A DNA stretch of 64,000 nt from an uncultured Candidatus Saccharibacteria bacterium (GCA_938033695.1 CALHKE010000011.1:17051-81050); one strand, 5' to 3'. Counted from the first letter of the stretch, positions 16,170 through 25,929 are shown. A program made the numbers and translations. Notes: generated by a model not told the origin, from the letters alone.

Positions 16170-16709
16170 CTACTTGTAGTACGCGCGACTCTCGATCCTC
16201 ACATCCACATAGATTGGCGCGAGATTATTCGCTATCAAGTAGCGTTGCATCCGCTCGATATCTTCTGCCGATTCCGCCGGCGAACGATCGATTAGACACT
16301 TGTAGTACTCCGTGCGCCCCTCTAGGTAAACATCTAACTGCCTTGTTTTATCCATTGGTAACACCACCTTAGTCATTTTTATCCCCAAATCCTTCAAATC
16401 CTTCTCAAGTAATGCCACGTATTGCTTTATCTTGTCCGTAATCAGGTTTTTATTCCCCGATTCATCGACAATTTCCACGCTCGAAGTTAAATTCACCACT
16501 GTCGGTTTCACTTCTGTTTTCTTCGTATCATCACGTTTAATCAAACTCACCGCTCCTAGCGTCAACCCCGCCGTCCCGAGCGCCAAAGCCGTACTTAATC
16601 CCACGAAACGCATCACTTTCTTGCGTTTTCGCTGTTTTTCTTCCTTAAGCCTCGTCGACTCCAGAATCACTTCTTCTCGCTTCGAGGCAATCGTCTTATT
16701 GATTCTCAC
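16170..16709 (-). CDS. FtsQ/DivIB-like division protein, reduced
   Basis: A 179-residue bitopic membrane protein: a basic N-terminus (about 1-34, many Lys/Arg), one membrane span (about 35-58) and a compact extracytoplasmic domain. The ending APIYVDVRIESRAYYK resembles the end of the FtsQ beta domain (IDLR-x-GRxYYK). It follows murG by about 50 nt, where ftsQ lies in many dcw clusters. The POTRA domain, if present, is very short. The call rests on position, topology and the terminal motif and is an inference. GTG is the likely start. Together with the FtsL-like gene it would complete the FtsQ-FtsL link to FtsW-FtsI. Confidence 0.55.
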   Translation of the reverse strand: MRINKTIASKREEVILESTRLKEEKQRKRKKVMRFVGLSTALALGTAGLTLGAVSLIKRDDTKKTEVKPTVVNLTSSVEIVDESGNKNLITDKIKQYVALLEKDLKDLGIKMTKVVLPMDKTRQLDVYLEGRTEYYKCLIDRSPAESAEDIERMQRYLIANNLAPIYVDVRIESRAYYK

Positions 16710-16761
16710 TTTTATCGCCTTTTTATTTTTTAAGCCTTACTTTAAACTCTATTCTTCAATC

Positions 16762-17979
16762 TTATTTTTTCAAACCAAGTACTAATTTTGCTAGCGTTTC
16801 GCTCGCATCTAATTTCGCATATTTCTTAAAATTCATCACCATTTTAGCTTGTTTTTCGCTATTTTTTAGTAAATTCAAAATCTTTTTCAATAATTTTTCT
16901 GGGGCCATCTCCATTTCTCGGTCCAAAATCATTTCTACCGCCTCATCGCGCGCTAATTTTTCCGCATTTTTCACCTGATGTCCGCCCGGCAATTTTTCAA
17001 ACGGCACCAAAATCGTTGGCTTTCCCAAACTGGCTAGCTCCGCCATCGTAGTTGCACCTGCCCGCGACACCACGATATCTCCTGCACCTAAAATTTCATG
17101 CATTACTGGCGAAAAATTCCACATCCGAAATTCCGAAGTCAATTTACCTTTTTCCCAAGTTTCGTATTTCTTCAGATCAATCATATCTTCGTAATGCTTG
17201 CGACCAGACACCAGACCCACCGACGTATATTTCAAAAGTTCTGGCAAAATTTCTCGCATCGCCTGATTGATATGCATCGAACCTTGCGAGCCACCCGTGA
17301 CAATCACCAAATTTCGCTCCGGATCAAAGCCCAATTCTCTCTTCAAACGCCTCTTTTTACTCTCCGCCACTTTTTCAAATTCCTTCCCCACTGGAATCCC
17401 CACGAACACATAACGCGAGTCCTCTTTCTCCACCGGCGTACCCATGGCAATAATTTTCGCTTTTTTACTTAGGATACGATTCGCCAGCCCCATCGTCGCA
17501 TCCGATTCATGAATCAAATATGGAATTTTATAAATTCCCGCCACGATCCCGACCGGTAACCCCACGAATCCACCTTTCAAAAAAATTACATCTGGACGAT
17601 TTTCTTTTCGACTAAAACGCCACAAAGTTTGCAGAAAACCCATAGCAAAACCAAAGGCCCCCGCAATATTTCCGAACACCACATCGCAAAAGGTCTTCGC
17701 ATGATTATCAAAATAATCTGACAATTTCAAACCATGATAACGATGAAATTTTCCCGCAAAAACCTTACGCACACGTAAGTATAATTTCACTCCCGTCTCT
17801 TCTTCGCCGCCCCAAGCCAGCTTTGCCTCATTCGCGAGCTTCACTACATTTTTATAGTATTTCGCATCAGTCCAGAATTCAATTTTGCTCTTTGGCTTCA
17901 TCTTCAAAATTTCTTGCACCACCGACATCGCCGGAGTAATATGTCCACCCGATCCACCACCTACTACTAAAATTTTCAT
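16762..17979 (-). CDS. murG: MurG, lipid II synthase
   Basis: A 405-residue GT28-family glycosyltransferase. Visible motifs are GGGSGGHITPAMSVVQEI at the N-terminus, VTGGSQGSMHINQAMREI in the C-domain, and DIVVSRAGATTMAELASLG with GGHQVKNAEKL for UDP-GlcNAc binding. MurG transfers GlcNAc to lipid I on the inner membrane face. It is about 40 residues longer than the E. coli enzyme, with an insertion near residues 60-100. The ATG overlaps the ftsW stop (ATGA), and GGGAGGAAG precedes it. It acts between MraY and the FtsW/FtsI polymerase encoded just upstream. Confidence 0.96.
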   Translation of the reverse strand: MKILVVGGGSGGHITPAMSVVQEILKMKPKSKIEFWTDAKYYKNVVKLANEAKLAWGGEEETGVKLYLRVRKVFAGKFHRYHGLKLSDYFDNHAKTFCDVVFGNIAGAFGFAMGFLQTLWRFSRKENRPDVIFLKGGFVGLPVGIVAGIYKIPYLIHESDATMGLANRILSKKAKIIAMGTPVEKEDSRYVFVGIPVGKEFEKVAESKKRRLKRELGFDPERNLVIVTGGSQGSMHINQAMREILPELLKYTSVGLVSGRKHYEDMIDLKKYETWEKGKLTSEFRMWNFSPVMHEILGAGDIVVSRAGATTMAELASLGKPTILVPFEKLPGGHQVKNAEKLARDEAVEMILDREMEMAPEKLLKKILNLLKNSEKQAKMVMNFKKYAKLDASETLAKLVLGLKK

Positions 17980-19517
17980 CTTCTTCCTCCCAGTCTACTA
18001 CTTCTACTCACTCTTAAATTATTTTTAATTTCCTCATTTCTTTCATCATCTGAAATTTCCGTTCTCGAAGTAAACCGCGAAATGTTAATTACTAGCCCCA
18101 GCCCAAAACACGTTATCAGAAGACTCGTTCCACCTTTCGAAAGTAACGGCAAAGTAATACCTGTCAGCGGAATTAGCGCGATCATCGCACTAATATTCAC
18201 CGCCACCTGCGAAAACAGCCAAGCAAATACCCCCATCGTCACTAATCTAAAATAGAGATTTTCCGAAGTATTCGCCACTTTCAAAATTTCCATAAATAAA
18301 TGCACATAAAGTCCAATTACAGCCACCGCCCCGACGAATCCCCACATTTCGGAAACCACTGCGAACATCGAGTCCGTAATCGATTCCGGCAAATATCCCG
18401 CCGTCTGCACATTGTTCCCGATTCCTACTCCGAGTAGTCCACCCGACCCCACCGTAATTAGCGCGTTTTCAATATGATAATCCGTCGTCGCATCACCCTT
18501 ACCCGTAAAAGTAAACAAACGTTCACGACGGTGCGGTGAAGACAAAATCATCCCCACGCCCAGCGCCAAAATCACCGCGAATAAAATCATAATTTTCCAA
18601 ATCTTAATTCCCGCCACAAATAAAATCGTCAGCGCAATCACCCCGAGCGGTACCGCTGAACCCAAGTCTTTTTGAGATACCACAATCAAAAATAGTGAAA
18701 CCCCTAAAACACCAAAAAATTTCGCATAAAATTTATAACCTTCTCTCAAAATCTCCGCACTTGTCCAGCCATTTGCTTGGCCTCGCGCTAAAATTTTTGC
18801 TGCGCCTCTCATCAGCCTATTGCTTTGCCCATTTTCCCGCGCCAAATTTCCCGTCGCATTAAAGCCCTGATTAAAACTATAATTATTACGACTAAAATTC
18901 ACTTGACTAGAAAAAGCCGTTCCTCCCGAAACACCCGCCTGGCTCTTCGAATTCGTACCCTTTCGCTCTTTCTTACCTTTAAATTTCATATACAAATCCA
19001 TTAGAGCTTGTAGCAGCATACCAAACACCGTGGTTTTTCCTGTTTCTTCCAGAAATCCACCCCTTGCCTGAAAATCTGCAGTAATCTTTGCGAGATAAAG
19101 CATCGCTCCTAACTTCAAAAAATCCGACACCTGAATCGTAATCGACCCAAATCTCAGCCACCTACAGGCACCTAATTCACAACGTGCTAACGGCGGACGC
19201 GCCACCGCCAATAACAGATTCAAAGCCAGCCCCAGGAATAACAAAATTATCGGCAATCGCTTCGCAATCGTATCTAATATTCGCCAAATACCACTAGCTC
19301 TTTTAGTTTTTTCTCCCTCCACTAAATTCACTCTGGTCTCAAAAAACAGTAATACTACTGTAATCGCCAAATATTTCATTTGATCCAGCCAATATATCGC
19401 GTCATCCCCCTTCACTTTGGCGTAAGACGGACCCACCAAGGCGATCATCAGTAAACCGATGGCAATCAAAATTATCATCGTAATGATAATTTTATAATTT
19501 GCCTTATGTTGTCGCAT
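17976..19517 (-). CDS. ftsW: FtsW/RodA (SEDS) peptidoglycan glycosyltransferase
   Basis: A 513-residue polytopic SEDS protein with about ten membrane spans. The C-terminal signature IPLTGITLPLLSKGGTSLL is clear, as is QKDLGSAVPLG in the catalytic loop (Asp of the DLG motif). SEDS proteins polymerise lipid II together with a class B PBP, here the ftsI product. An unusual Gly/Asn/Ser-rich soluble insertion (about residues 180-240) separates two membrane groups and is not typical of the family. GGAG precedes the ATG. The gene lies 20 nt after mraY and overlaps murG by 4 bp. Confidence 0.95.
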   Translation of the reverse strand: MRQHKANYKIIITMIILIAIGLLMIALVGPSYAKVKGDDAIYWLDQMKYLAITVVLLFFETRVNLVEGEKTKRASGIWRILDTIAKRLPIILLFLGLALNLLLAVARPPLARCELGACRWLRFGSITIQVSDFLKLGAMLYLAKITADFQARGGFLEETGKTTVFGMLLQALMDLYMKFKGKKERKGTNSKSQAGVSGGTAFSSQVNFSRNNYSFNQGFNATGNLARENGQSNRLMRGAAKILARGQANGWTSAEILREGYKFYAKFFGVLGVSLFLIVVSQKDLGSAVPLGVIALTILFVAGIKIWKIMILFAVILALGVGMILSSPHRRERLFTFTGKGDATTDYHIENALITVGSGGLLGVGIGNNVQTAGYLPESITDSMFAVVSEMWGFVGAVAVIGLYVHLFMEILKVANTSENLYFRLVTMGVFAWLFSQVAVNISAMIALIPLTGITLPLLSKGGTSLLITCFGLGLVINISRFTSRTEISDDERNEEIKNNLRVSRSSRLGGRR

Positions 19518-19538
19518 CTAATCCCACTCCAAAAGTTT

Positions 19539-20570
19539 TTATCTTTTAATAATTCCACTCACCATCGCCAGAAATACTCCGACAATCGCACAAACTCCAG
19601 CGATTACCCAAAAACGCATCACAATTTTCGCCTCACCCCAACCATTCGCTTCCAAATGATGATGAATCGGCGCTGAAATAAAAATCTTGCGCTTGAAAAA
19701 TTTCTTCGAAATCATCTGAATTAAAGATGATCCCGCCTCAACCACGAACAATAATCCAATCACTGGCAAAAGCAACAGTGAATTCGTCATCATAGACACC
19801 ACGCCGAGCCCCGCACCCAGTGCAAATGACCCCACATCACCCATCATAAAACGTGCCGGCGGCACATTGAACCAAACATAAGAAAATAACCAACCCACCA
19901 CTGTCATACAGAAGGCGAACAGATAAACTTGACCACGAAATAGCGCGATTGTCCCGAAAGCTCCATAAGCCATCATCGCGAGACCACCAGCTAATCCATC
20001 TAGCCCATCCGAAATATTCACCGCATTCGAGGTCGCCACCACCGCAAAAGCAAACAGCCCCACCATCACCACTCCACCGATTTCAATATCACCTGCAAAT
20101 GGAATATGAATACTTGTCCAACCTAATTTATAAGCAAAGAACCAACCCAGCACCAAACTCACCACGATAATCATGGCAAATTTAATTGGCGCTCGCAGCC
20201 CTGCCGCCCCTTCACCAGAGCCAAAGACATTGATTCCATCATCGATCAGCCCCACAATCGCCCCACCTAAGAAACCAAAAATCGGCAGCCACGTCTGCGC
20301 ACGGTCAAAATTACACAGCAAAGTCACCATCGTCACGGCAATTACCCCAATAATTCCCGCCATTGTTGGAAAAACCCGCTTGAATTTATGCGCATGTAAC
20401 TTCGTCATAATCGGCAGACCGTCACCTGAAACCGTGGTCTTTTTTTGCTTCTTCCAAAAATGGTATTTATAAGCTACGTGAGTATAAAAAGGCGTCAAAA
20501 ACATTGAAAGCAAAAAGGTACCGAGCGACAATAGTAAACCATATAATGCATTGTTATCTAAATTCCCCAC
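19539..20570 (-). CDS. mraY: MraY, phospho-N-acetylmuramoyl-pentapeptide transferase
   Basis: A 343-residue polytopic membrane enzyme that makes lipid I from UDP-MurNAc-pentapeptide and undecaprenyl phosphate. Family motifs: GLIDDG (catalytic Asp pair), SNAVNISDGLDGLAGGLAMM, MMGDVGSFALGAGLG and the histidine motif PIHHHLEANGW. The start is a GTG, supported by GGAGG about 6 nt upstream that overlaps the ftsI stop codon region; ftsI ends only 3 nt before it. This indicates tight ftsI-mraY-ftsW-murG operon coupling. Confidence 0.96.
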   Translation of the reverse strand: MGNLDNNALYGLLLSLGTFLLSMFLTPFYTHVAYKYHFWKKQKKTTVSGDGLPIMTKLHAHKFKRVFPTMAGIIGVIAVTMVTLLCNFDRAQTWLPIFGFLGGAIVGLIDDGINVFGSGEGAAGLRAPIKFAMIIVVSLVLGWFFAYKLGWTSIHIPFAGDIEIGGVVMVGLFAFAVVATSNAVNISDGLDGLAGGLAMMAYGAFGTIALFRGQVYLFAFCMTVVGWLFSYVWFNVPPARFMMGDVGSFALGAGLGVVSMMTNSLLLLPVIGLLFVVEAGSSLIQMISKKFFKRKIFISAPIHHHLEANGWGEAKIVMRFWVIAGVCAIVGVFLAMVSGIIKR

Positions 20571-20573
20571 GCC

Positions 20574-22322
20574 TTACCTCCTGACTTTATTATAGTTTAT
20601 CATATACTTCGATATCTCATCAAAAATCGGCTTCGCATTAATCCCACCATCCAACTTTCGATTATCGCTCCAAACTTTCGTCATAATCACATAATCTGGC
20701 GTCTCCTCTAGTGACTTCGCCCCAAAACCCACATAAGTACCAATTGTTTCATCGAAACTATATTTGCCATTTTTCACGGTTTGCGCCGTACCAGTTTTGC
20801 CACCCACATAATAATCCTCATCGTAGCTCTTTACATTTGGAAAAACTAGACGCCCCGTATGCAACATTTGGCGCATCGTTCTACTCGTATCATTCTTATT
20901 CAACGCATCATGATCCGCTTTCGCGAGTTCTGTTCTCACAAACTTGCCATCCTTCATTTCCCCTGCAATCAAAGTCGGACGATAATATTCCCCGCCATTC
21001 ACCACCGCCGAAAAAGCTGAAGCTACTTGAATAATCGAAAGGTCTAAGCTCTGCCCGAACGTCATATTCGCATATCTAGCATCCGTCGCATCAATATCAT
21101 TTGGTGGCACGATCGTGCCCTTCGTTTCCGGCAATTCAATCCCCGTATATTTCCCTAAATTAAATCGGTTATGGTAATAATCATAAAGCTTTTCCTTACC
21201 TTGGTAAGTAATTTCCGAAGCCGAACCACCTAAAAGCTTCAGAGCCTGAATCGAACCCGTATTTACTGAGTAAGTCAAAACTGTTTGCATGGAAATTTCC
21301 CCAGTGTGACCCTTAATTGCGTTCTCAATTGGCCAACCATCAATCACTAATCTATCCGTATTGTAATAAGTCGTCTCTGGCGTCATCACTCCAGAATCAA
21401 TCGCCGCCGCAATCGCAAAAGTCTTACACACCGAAGCTGGGTTGAAGGCGTTCATCGTCACATCGGTCTGAAAAACCTTCGCATCCGTTACTTTGGCGTA
21501 TTCTGCCGGATTATAACCCGGCTTACCCGCCATCGCCAAAATTTGTCCGGTCGCCGGATTCATCACAATCGCCGAGCCATAGGTGATATTAAATTTTTTC
21601 GTTACTTCATCCACCGCTTCTTCCGCTTTTTTCTGAATATTGCGGTCAATCGTCAACACCAAATTCTTCCCGTCTTTCGCCGGAATTTTCACATTTTCAT
21701 TACCAATCGTCAGCGGCACATTATTCGAGTCTTTCACGGTTTTCAGCAAACCATTTTCCCCTGTTAATTCCTTATTTAAGCTACCTTCCACTCCATATTG
21801 ACCTTCACCATCTTGATTCACGAAGCCCAAAACCTGTGCCGCCATTTCCCCTTCTGGGTAAACCCGCGTCGTGGTTTCCTGTTCATAAACTCCGACCAAA
21901 TCCGCCTTTTTTAGGTTATTTGTCTCCGTATATGGCACATTTTTCGCCACCACAAAATATTTACGCTCCGGATCCGCAAAAACTTCATCCCAACCCGTTT
22001 TGACTCGGTAAGCCCCTACTATTTCATCAATTTTTTTGGTAGTTTCCTCACGTTTTTTTACCACCAAACTTGGGTCAATCGAAATCGTATAAGTTTTCTT
22101 GTTCATCACAATTGGCACCGGCGTATCACCATCCAAGAAATAAATTTCCCCGCGCTTCGCAAAAATCGTCGATTTCATAATCTGTTGCTGATTTGCTTTT
22201 GCGGCATAAATTTTATGATTCACCACCTGTAAACGAAACAGCTGAATCACAATTAAGCCAAACACCAAAAAACAGAGACCTTGAATCAAACTCGTTCGCG
22301 ATTTCAACCTCTGTTTTCTCAT
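20574..22322 (-). CDS. ftsI: FtsI/PBP2-type class B penicillin-binding protein
   Basis: A 582-residue bitopic transpeptidase: a short basic cytoplasmic end, a membrane span (about 12-30), a PBP dimerisation domain and a transpeptidase domain with the three active-site motifs SVCK (in NPASVCKTFAIA), SVN (in TYSVNTGS) and KTG (in VGGKTGTAQT). It crosslinks peptidoglycan with the SEDS partner FtsW. A TATAAT box at 22330-22335 lies 7 nt before the ATG, so the operon message begins at or near the start codon. It is the first gene of the ftsI-mraY-ftsW-murG-ftsQ unit. No PASTA domains. Confidence 0.94.
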   Translation of the reverse strand: MRKQRLKSRTSLIQGLCFLVFGLIVIQLFRLQVVNHKIYAAKANQQQIMKSTIFAKRGEIYFLDGDTPVPIVMNKKTYTISIDPSLVVKKREETTKKIDEIVGAYRVKTGWDEVFADPERKYFVVAKNVPYTETNNLKKADLVGVYEQETTTRVYPEGEMAAQVLGFVNQDGEGQYGVEGSLNKELTGENGLLKTVKDSNNVPLTIGNENVKIPAKDGKNLVLTIDRNIQKKAEEAVDEVTKKFNITYGSAIVMNPATGQILAMAGKPGYNPAEYAKVTDAKVFQTDVTMNAFNPASVCKTFAIAAAIDSGVMTPETTYYNTDRLVIDGWPIENAIKGHTGEISMQTVLTYSVNTGSIQALKLLGGSASEITYQGKEKLYDYYHNRFNLGKYTGIELPETKGTIVPPNDIDATDARYANMTFGQSLDLSIIQVASAFSAVVNGGEYYRPTLIAGEMKDGKFVRTELAKADHDALNKNDTSRTMRQMLHTGRLVFPNVKSYDEDYYVGGKTGTAQTVKNGKYSFDETIGTYVGFGAKSLEETPDYVIMTKVWSDNRKLDGGINAKPIFDEISKYMINYNKVRR

Positions 22323-22346
22323 ATGCTTAATTATAGCATAAGGGGC

Positions 22347-23825
22347 TTATTTTTTATTCACTTCCCCACCCATCACCATTTGAATCGTGCGATTTAATTG
22401 CTGCTTAATTTTATTGCGCGCGTGTGGCGTAATAATTTTATCCAACCAACTTGGCTTCACCATTTGATTTTTTGAAGTCAAAATTTCCACCACATCACCA
22501 TTCTTTAATTTAGTGTTCAAGTTTGAAAGCTTACCGTTAATCTTCGCACCAATCACATGTCCACCCACTTCCGAGTGTAAACGATAAGCAAAATCGAGAG
22601 GCATCGATCCCACCGGCAGATCAATAATGTCCCCCTTCGGCGTATAAACGAAAAGCTTATCCGCAAACAAGTTGATCTTCAATTTCTTCATATCCACCTG
22701 CTTCCCCTCTTTTAGTTGCGCTGCCGCCATCTGTAATTCCGAAATCCAGAGCAAGTTCGTCGGTAAATGCTGAATCTTCCCCATCTTATAATTTTCTGTC
22801 AGCTTCTGCTCGTTATAGAAAAAGCTCGCCGCGAGACCTCGCTCCGCATATTCATGCATATCCTTCGTGCGAATCTGAAATTCCACAATCCGCTTATCCT
22901 TTGTAATCACCGTAGTATGCAGCGACTGGTAGCCATTTTGTTTTGGCATCGCCACATAATCCTTAATTCTGCCCGTCATCGGCGTATAAAGCGCATGAAT
23001 AATTCCCAGCGTCAAATAACAATCCGTCACATCTTCCACAATAATTCGAAGTGCCGTCAGATCATAAACCTCATCAATATTCTGGTTATATTTCGCCAAC
23101 TTCTTGTGCAAGGAATAAACCGACTTCACTCGTCCATCAATCTCAAATTTAATCTTTTCCGCTGCCAGCTTCTCTGAAACTTCTTTCTTAATCTTTTCTA
23201 GACTCTTCTCCGCGGATTTATTACGTTCTTCGATCAATTTTTTCAAAAATTCAAAACGTTTTGGGTCAACATATGAAAATGCAATATCGGAAATCTCTAC
23301 GCGTAGTCTCCCCATATTCAAACGGTCCGCTAGTGGTGAAAAAATTTCCAGCGATTCCTTACCAATCTTCTTCTGTTTCTCTGGTGGTAAAGCCGACAAA
23401 GTCCTCAAATTATGCAAACGATCAGCTAGTTTAATTATCAAAACTCGAATATCTGCTCCCGTCGCAATCAAAAGTCTCAAGAGATTATCTTTCGTCGCTG
23501 GCAAATAAGTATCAATATCGCGCATCCCCTGTCTAGCCTTACCCAGTTTAGTCACACCATCTACGAGAAATGCCACGGTTTCACCGAATTTTTCCTTAAT
23601 TTCATCCAGTGTCACCCCAGTATCTTCCACCGTATCGTGAAGTACCCCGGCGATCACCGTATCTTCATCCATTCCCCACTCACGTAAAATATTCATTACC
23701 GCCAGTGGATGAATAATATATGGTTCACCCGATTTTCGTTTCTGCCCCTCATGCGCCTGGGTCGCAAAATCAATCGCGGCCTGTTCTCTCTCTGTTATTT
23801 TCAGTTGAACACATTTTTTACTCAT
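22347..23825 (-). CDS. rel: RelA/SpoT-family (p)ppGpp synthetase/hydrolase
   Basis: A 492-residue Rel protein with HD hydrolase (about 15-170, HDTVEDTGVT), synthetase (about 215-325, GRIKDYVAMPKQNGYQSLHT) and TGS (about 380-440, DLPVGSMPLDFAYRLHSEVG) domains. The C-terminal helical and ACT regions of long Rel proteins are missing, so it is about 240 residues shorter than usual; ribosome-coupled control may be altered. It makes and degrades the stringent alarmone. Its start overlaps the parB stop by 4 bp, linking it to the parAB operon. Confidence 0.94.
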   Translation of the reverse strand: MSKKCVQLKITEREQAAIDFATQAHEGQKRKSGEPYIIHPLAVMNILREWGMDEDTVIAGVLHDTVEDTGVTLDEIKEKFGETVAFLVDGVTKLGKARQGMRDIDTYLPATKDNLLRLLIATGADIRVLIIKLADRLHNLRTLSALPPEKQKKIGKESLEIFSPLADRLNMGRLRVEISDIAFSYVDPKRFEFLKKLIEERNKSAEKSLEKIKKEVSEKLAAEKIKFEIDGRVKSVYSLHKKLAKYNQNIDEVYDLTALRIIVEDVTDCYLTLGIIHALYTPMTGRIKDYVAMPKQNGYQSLHTTVITKDKRIVEFQIRTKDMHEYAERGLAASFFYNEQKLTENYKMGKIQHLPTNLLWISELQMAAAQLKEGKQVDMKKLKINLFADKLFVYTPKGDIIDLPVGSMPLDFAYRLHSEVGGHVIGAKINGKLSNLNTKLKNGDVVEILTSKNQMVKPSWLDKIITPHARNKIKQQLNRTIQMVMGGEVNKK

Positions 23826-24664
23826 TGTAATCTCGCCAATAATCTCTGTAATTCTTCTTCATTTTTGCAAGCAAATGTCACACTGCGCCCCCTTACGCGC
23901 ACTTTTGCCGCGTATTTTTCGCTCAATTCATTCTCTTGGTGCAGATAAACATTGGTTTTTAGCAAATTCGCCGAACTTTTCTTCTTATGCTCCGCAATAT
24001 AACGCTCCACCTTGCGCGCCGTCCACCCCTCTTCAATAATCATCGGCAAAATCTTCTTCACCATTTCCGGGTCCGCCGAAATCAAAGGTCGCATCACCCC
24101 CTCTGTTAACTTATGTTCGACCATCGCATGTTTCACCTCATCCGGCAAATTCAAAAGTCGCATCGTATTAATCACCGATGAGGTACTTTTTCCCACGCGC
24201 TTCGCAATTTCCTCTGGCTGAAGATTGAATTGATTTTTCAATTTCGCATAGGCTGTCGCCATTTCAATCGCATTAAGATCTTCGCGCTGCGCATTTTCAA
24301 TAATCGAAAGCTCTAACTGATTTTGCGCATCGAGAGTACGAATAATCGCCGGGATCTTCTCTAATCCCGCCATTTTCGAAGCGCGATAACGCCTCTCACC
24401 CGCCACAATCTTATATTTATTACCCTCAGCTACCACCACAATCGGCTGCAAAACCCCGTGTTCGCGAATCGAATCTGCTAGCGCCACCAAAGCTTCTTCT
24501 GAAAAATCTTTACGTGGCTGATCGGTTTCTGGCATGATTTTCGCTAAATCTAGCTCAGTTAACTGACTCTTCGAGCTATCTTCCGACAAAGTAATATCAA
24601 AATCATCCTCTACGATATCCGTAGGAATTAAACTTTCAAATCCGCGACCCAAACCTTTTGCCAT
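23822..24664 (-). CDS. parB: ParB/Spo0J chromosome partition protein
   Basis: A 280-residue ParB. It begins MAKGLGRGFESLIPTDI, typical of chromosomal ParB, and has the CTP-binding GERRYRAS motif, the ENAQREDLNAIE segment and a helix-turn-helix (about 140-200). ParB loads at parS sites and recruits SMC. A GTG two codons upstream (24670) is possible, but the ATG at 24664 matches the family N-terminus. It follows parA by 21 nt and overlaps rel. No near-perfect parS (TGTTTCACGTGAAACA) was noticed in the window. Confidence 0.95.
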   Translation of the reverse strand: MAKGLGRGFESLIPTDIVEDDFDITLSEDSSKSQLTELDLAKIMPETDQPRKDFSEEALVALADSIREHGVLQPIVVVAEGNKYKIVAGERRYRASKMAGLEKIPAIIRTLDAQNQLELSIIENAQREDLNAIEMATAYAKLKNQFNLQPEEIAKRVGKSTSSVINTMRLLNLPDEVKHAMVEHKLTEGVMRPLISADPEMVKKILPMIIEEGWTARKVERYIAEHKKKSSANLLKTNVYLHQENELSEKYAAKVRVRGRSVTFACKNEEELQRLLARLQ

Positions 24665-24685
24665 TTTCACACTCTCTTTTTCTTT

Positions 24686-25474
24686 TTACACTCTTTTTAA
24701 TACTTCTTTTGCTAATTCCTTGTAAGCCTTCGCACCCTTACTGAATCGATCATAATCCCCCACTGGCACTCCGTGACTTGGTGCCTCCGCCAACCTTACA
24801 TTGCGTGGAATTGTCGTCTCGAACACCTTATCTCGGAAGTATTTTTTAATTTCCGCTAGCACCTGTACCGATAAAGAGGTACGCTTATCGTACATTGTCG
24901 CTAGTACCCCTAATAATTTCAAATTTGGATTCATTGCCTTACGCACTAATTTCACCGAATCCATCAGCTGCGCTACCCCTTCCAGCGCGTAAAATTCCGT
25001 CTGTACCGGCATCAAAAGATAATCTGCCGCGATCATTCCATTCACCGTTAATAATGAAAGACTTGGCGGCAGGTCGATAATTACAAAATCATAGTTATCA
25101 CGCACTTCATTAATCGCATTCTTCAACTGAACAAATTTTTTACTCAGCTTCGTCATCTCGACTTCGGCATTAGCCAGCTGGGGTGTAGTTGGCGCCAAAT
25201 CCAAACCCTTAAATTTAGTGTTCAAAATTATTTCTGGTAATCGCCTCTCACCCAAAATCACTTCCGACATTGTATTCGAAAGTTCATTGTTCATGTAATT
25301 ACGCTCAAACTGCGCCTTATCAATACCCAGGCCCGATGTCGCATTTCCCTGCGGATCAAAATCAATTACTAAGACTTTTTGTTTTTCTTTCATCAAATAG
25401 TACGCCAAATTAATCGTGGTCGTCGTCTTACCGACCCCGCCTTTTTGATTTGTTATACAAATTACCTTCGCCAT
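24686..25474 (-). CDS. parA: ParA/Soj chromosome partition ATPase
   Basis: A 262-residue Walker-type ATPase with deviant Walker A KGGVGKTTTTINLAYYL, a switch region IDFDPQGNATSGLG and IDLPPSLSLL. It works with ParB in origin segregation. A TAATAT box near 25485-25490 lies about 10 nt from the ATG, so the leader would be very short. It is the first gene of the parA-parB-rel unit. Confidence 0.95.
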   Translation of the reverse strand: MAKVICITNQKGGVGKTTTTINLAYYLMKEKQKVLVIDFDPQGNATSGLGIDKAQFERNYMNNELSNTMSEVILGERRLPEIILNTKFKGLDLAPTTPQLANAEVEMTKLSKKFVQLKNAINEVRDNYDFVIIDLPPSLSLLTVNGMIAADYLLMPVQTEFYALEGVAQLMDSVKLVRKAMNPNLKLLGVLATMYDKRTSLSVQVLAEIKKYFRDKVFETTIPRNVRLAEAPSHGVPVGDYDRFSKGAKAYKELAKEVLKRV

Positions 25475-25530
25475 ATCTATTTATATATTACCATAATATT
25501 CATAAGAATAATCATTATCACGACAAAAAG

Positions 25531-25558
25531 CCCCAAAAAAGACCCCGTAGGGCCTTTT
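25531..25558 (-). terminator. Terminator of rplU
   Basis: AAAGGCCC-TAC-GGGGTCTTT hairpin and TTTTTT on the minus strand, immediately after the rplU stop. Confidence 0.8.
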
Positions 25559-25560
25559 TC

Positions 25561-25869
25561 TTATTTGATTGAAGTAATTTCAATCACACTGTATTTTTGG
25601 CGGTGACCAGTTTCTTTGTGGACACGCTTCTTTGAGTGGTAGCGGATTACGCGGATCTTATCACCAGCGATTTTCTCTTCTACAACTTTAGCTGAAACCT
25701 TGACACCTTTGACTTCTGGCGTACCAACGAGGGTTTTATCACCATCAATTACAAGTAAAGCACCAGTTTCGAGCTCTTTAGTTCCTTCCGGGAGGAGGTC
25801 CACCCGTAGGGTCTCACCCTCAGCTGCGATATATTGCTTACCGCCGATGAGTACAACTGCCTTTTTCAT
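25561..25869 (-). CDS. rplU: Ribosomal protein bL21
   Basis: A 102-residue bL21, MKKAVVLIGGKQYIAAEGET at the start and YHSKKRVHKETGHRQKYSVI near the end. A start at 25929 would add 20 residues, but the family N-terminus and AAGGA before the ATG at 25869 favour the shorter form. It has its own promoter (25901-25929) and terminator, and is not followed by rpmA or obg, the usual neighbours, so the L21-L27-Obg operon is broken up in this genome. Confidence 0.95.
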   Translation of the reverse strand: MKKAVVLIGGKQYIAAEGETLRVDLLPEGTKELETGALLVIDGDKTLVGTPEVKGVKVSAKVVEEKIAGDKIRVIRYHSKKRVHKETGHRQKYSVIEITSIK

Positions 25870-25900
25870 AATATTCCTTAATGTATTATTAACTTTGACT

Positions 25901-25929
25901 ATTCTAGCATATTTGTTCGCTTTTTTCAA
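25901..25929 (-). promoter_or_regulatory. Promoter of rplU
   Basis: TTGAAA (25924-25929), 17-bp spacer, TAGAAT (25901-25906) with an upstream TG extension. Confidence 0.7.

Noticed and set aside
17976..17979. UGA recoding as glycine (Gracilibacteria/Absconditabacteria code)
   Set aside because: UGA ends ftsW in the ATGA overlap and other genes, and conserved proteins have no internal UGA.
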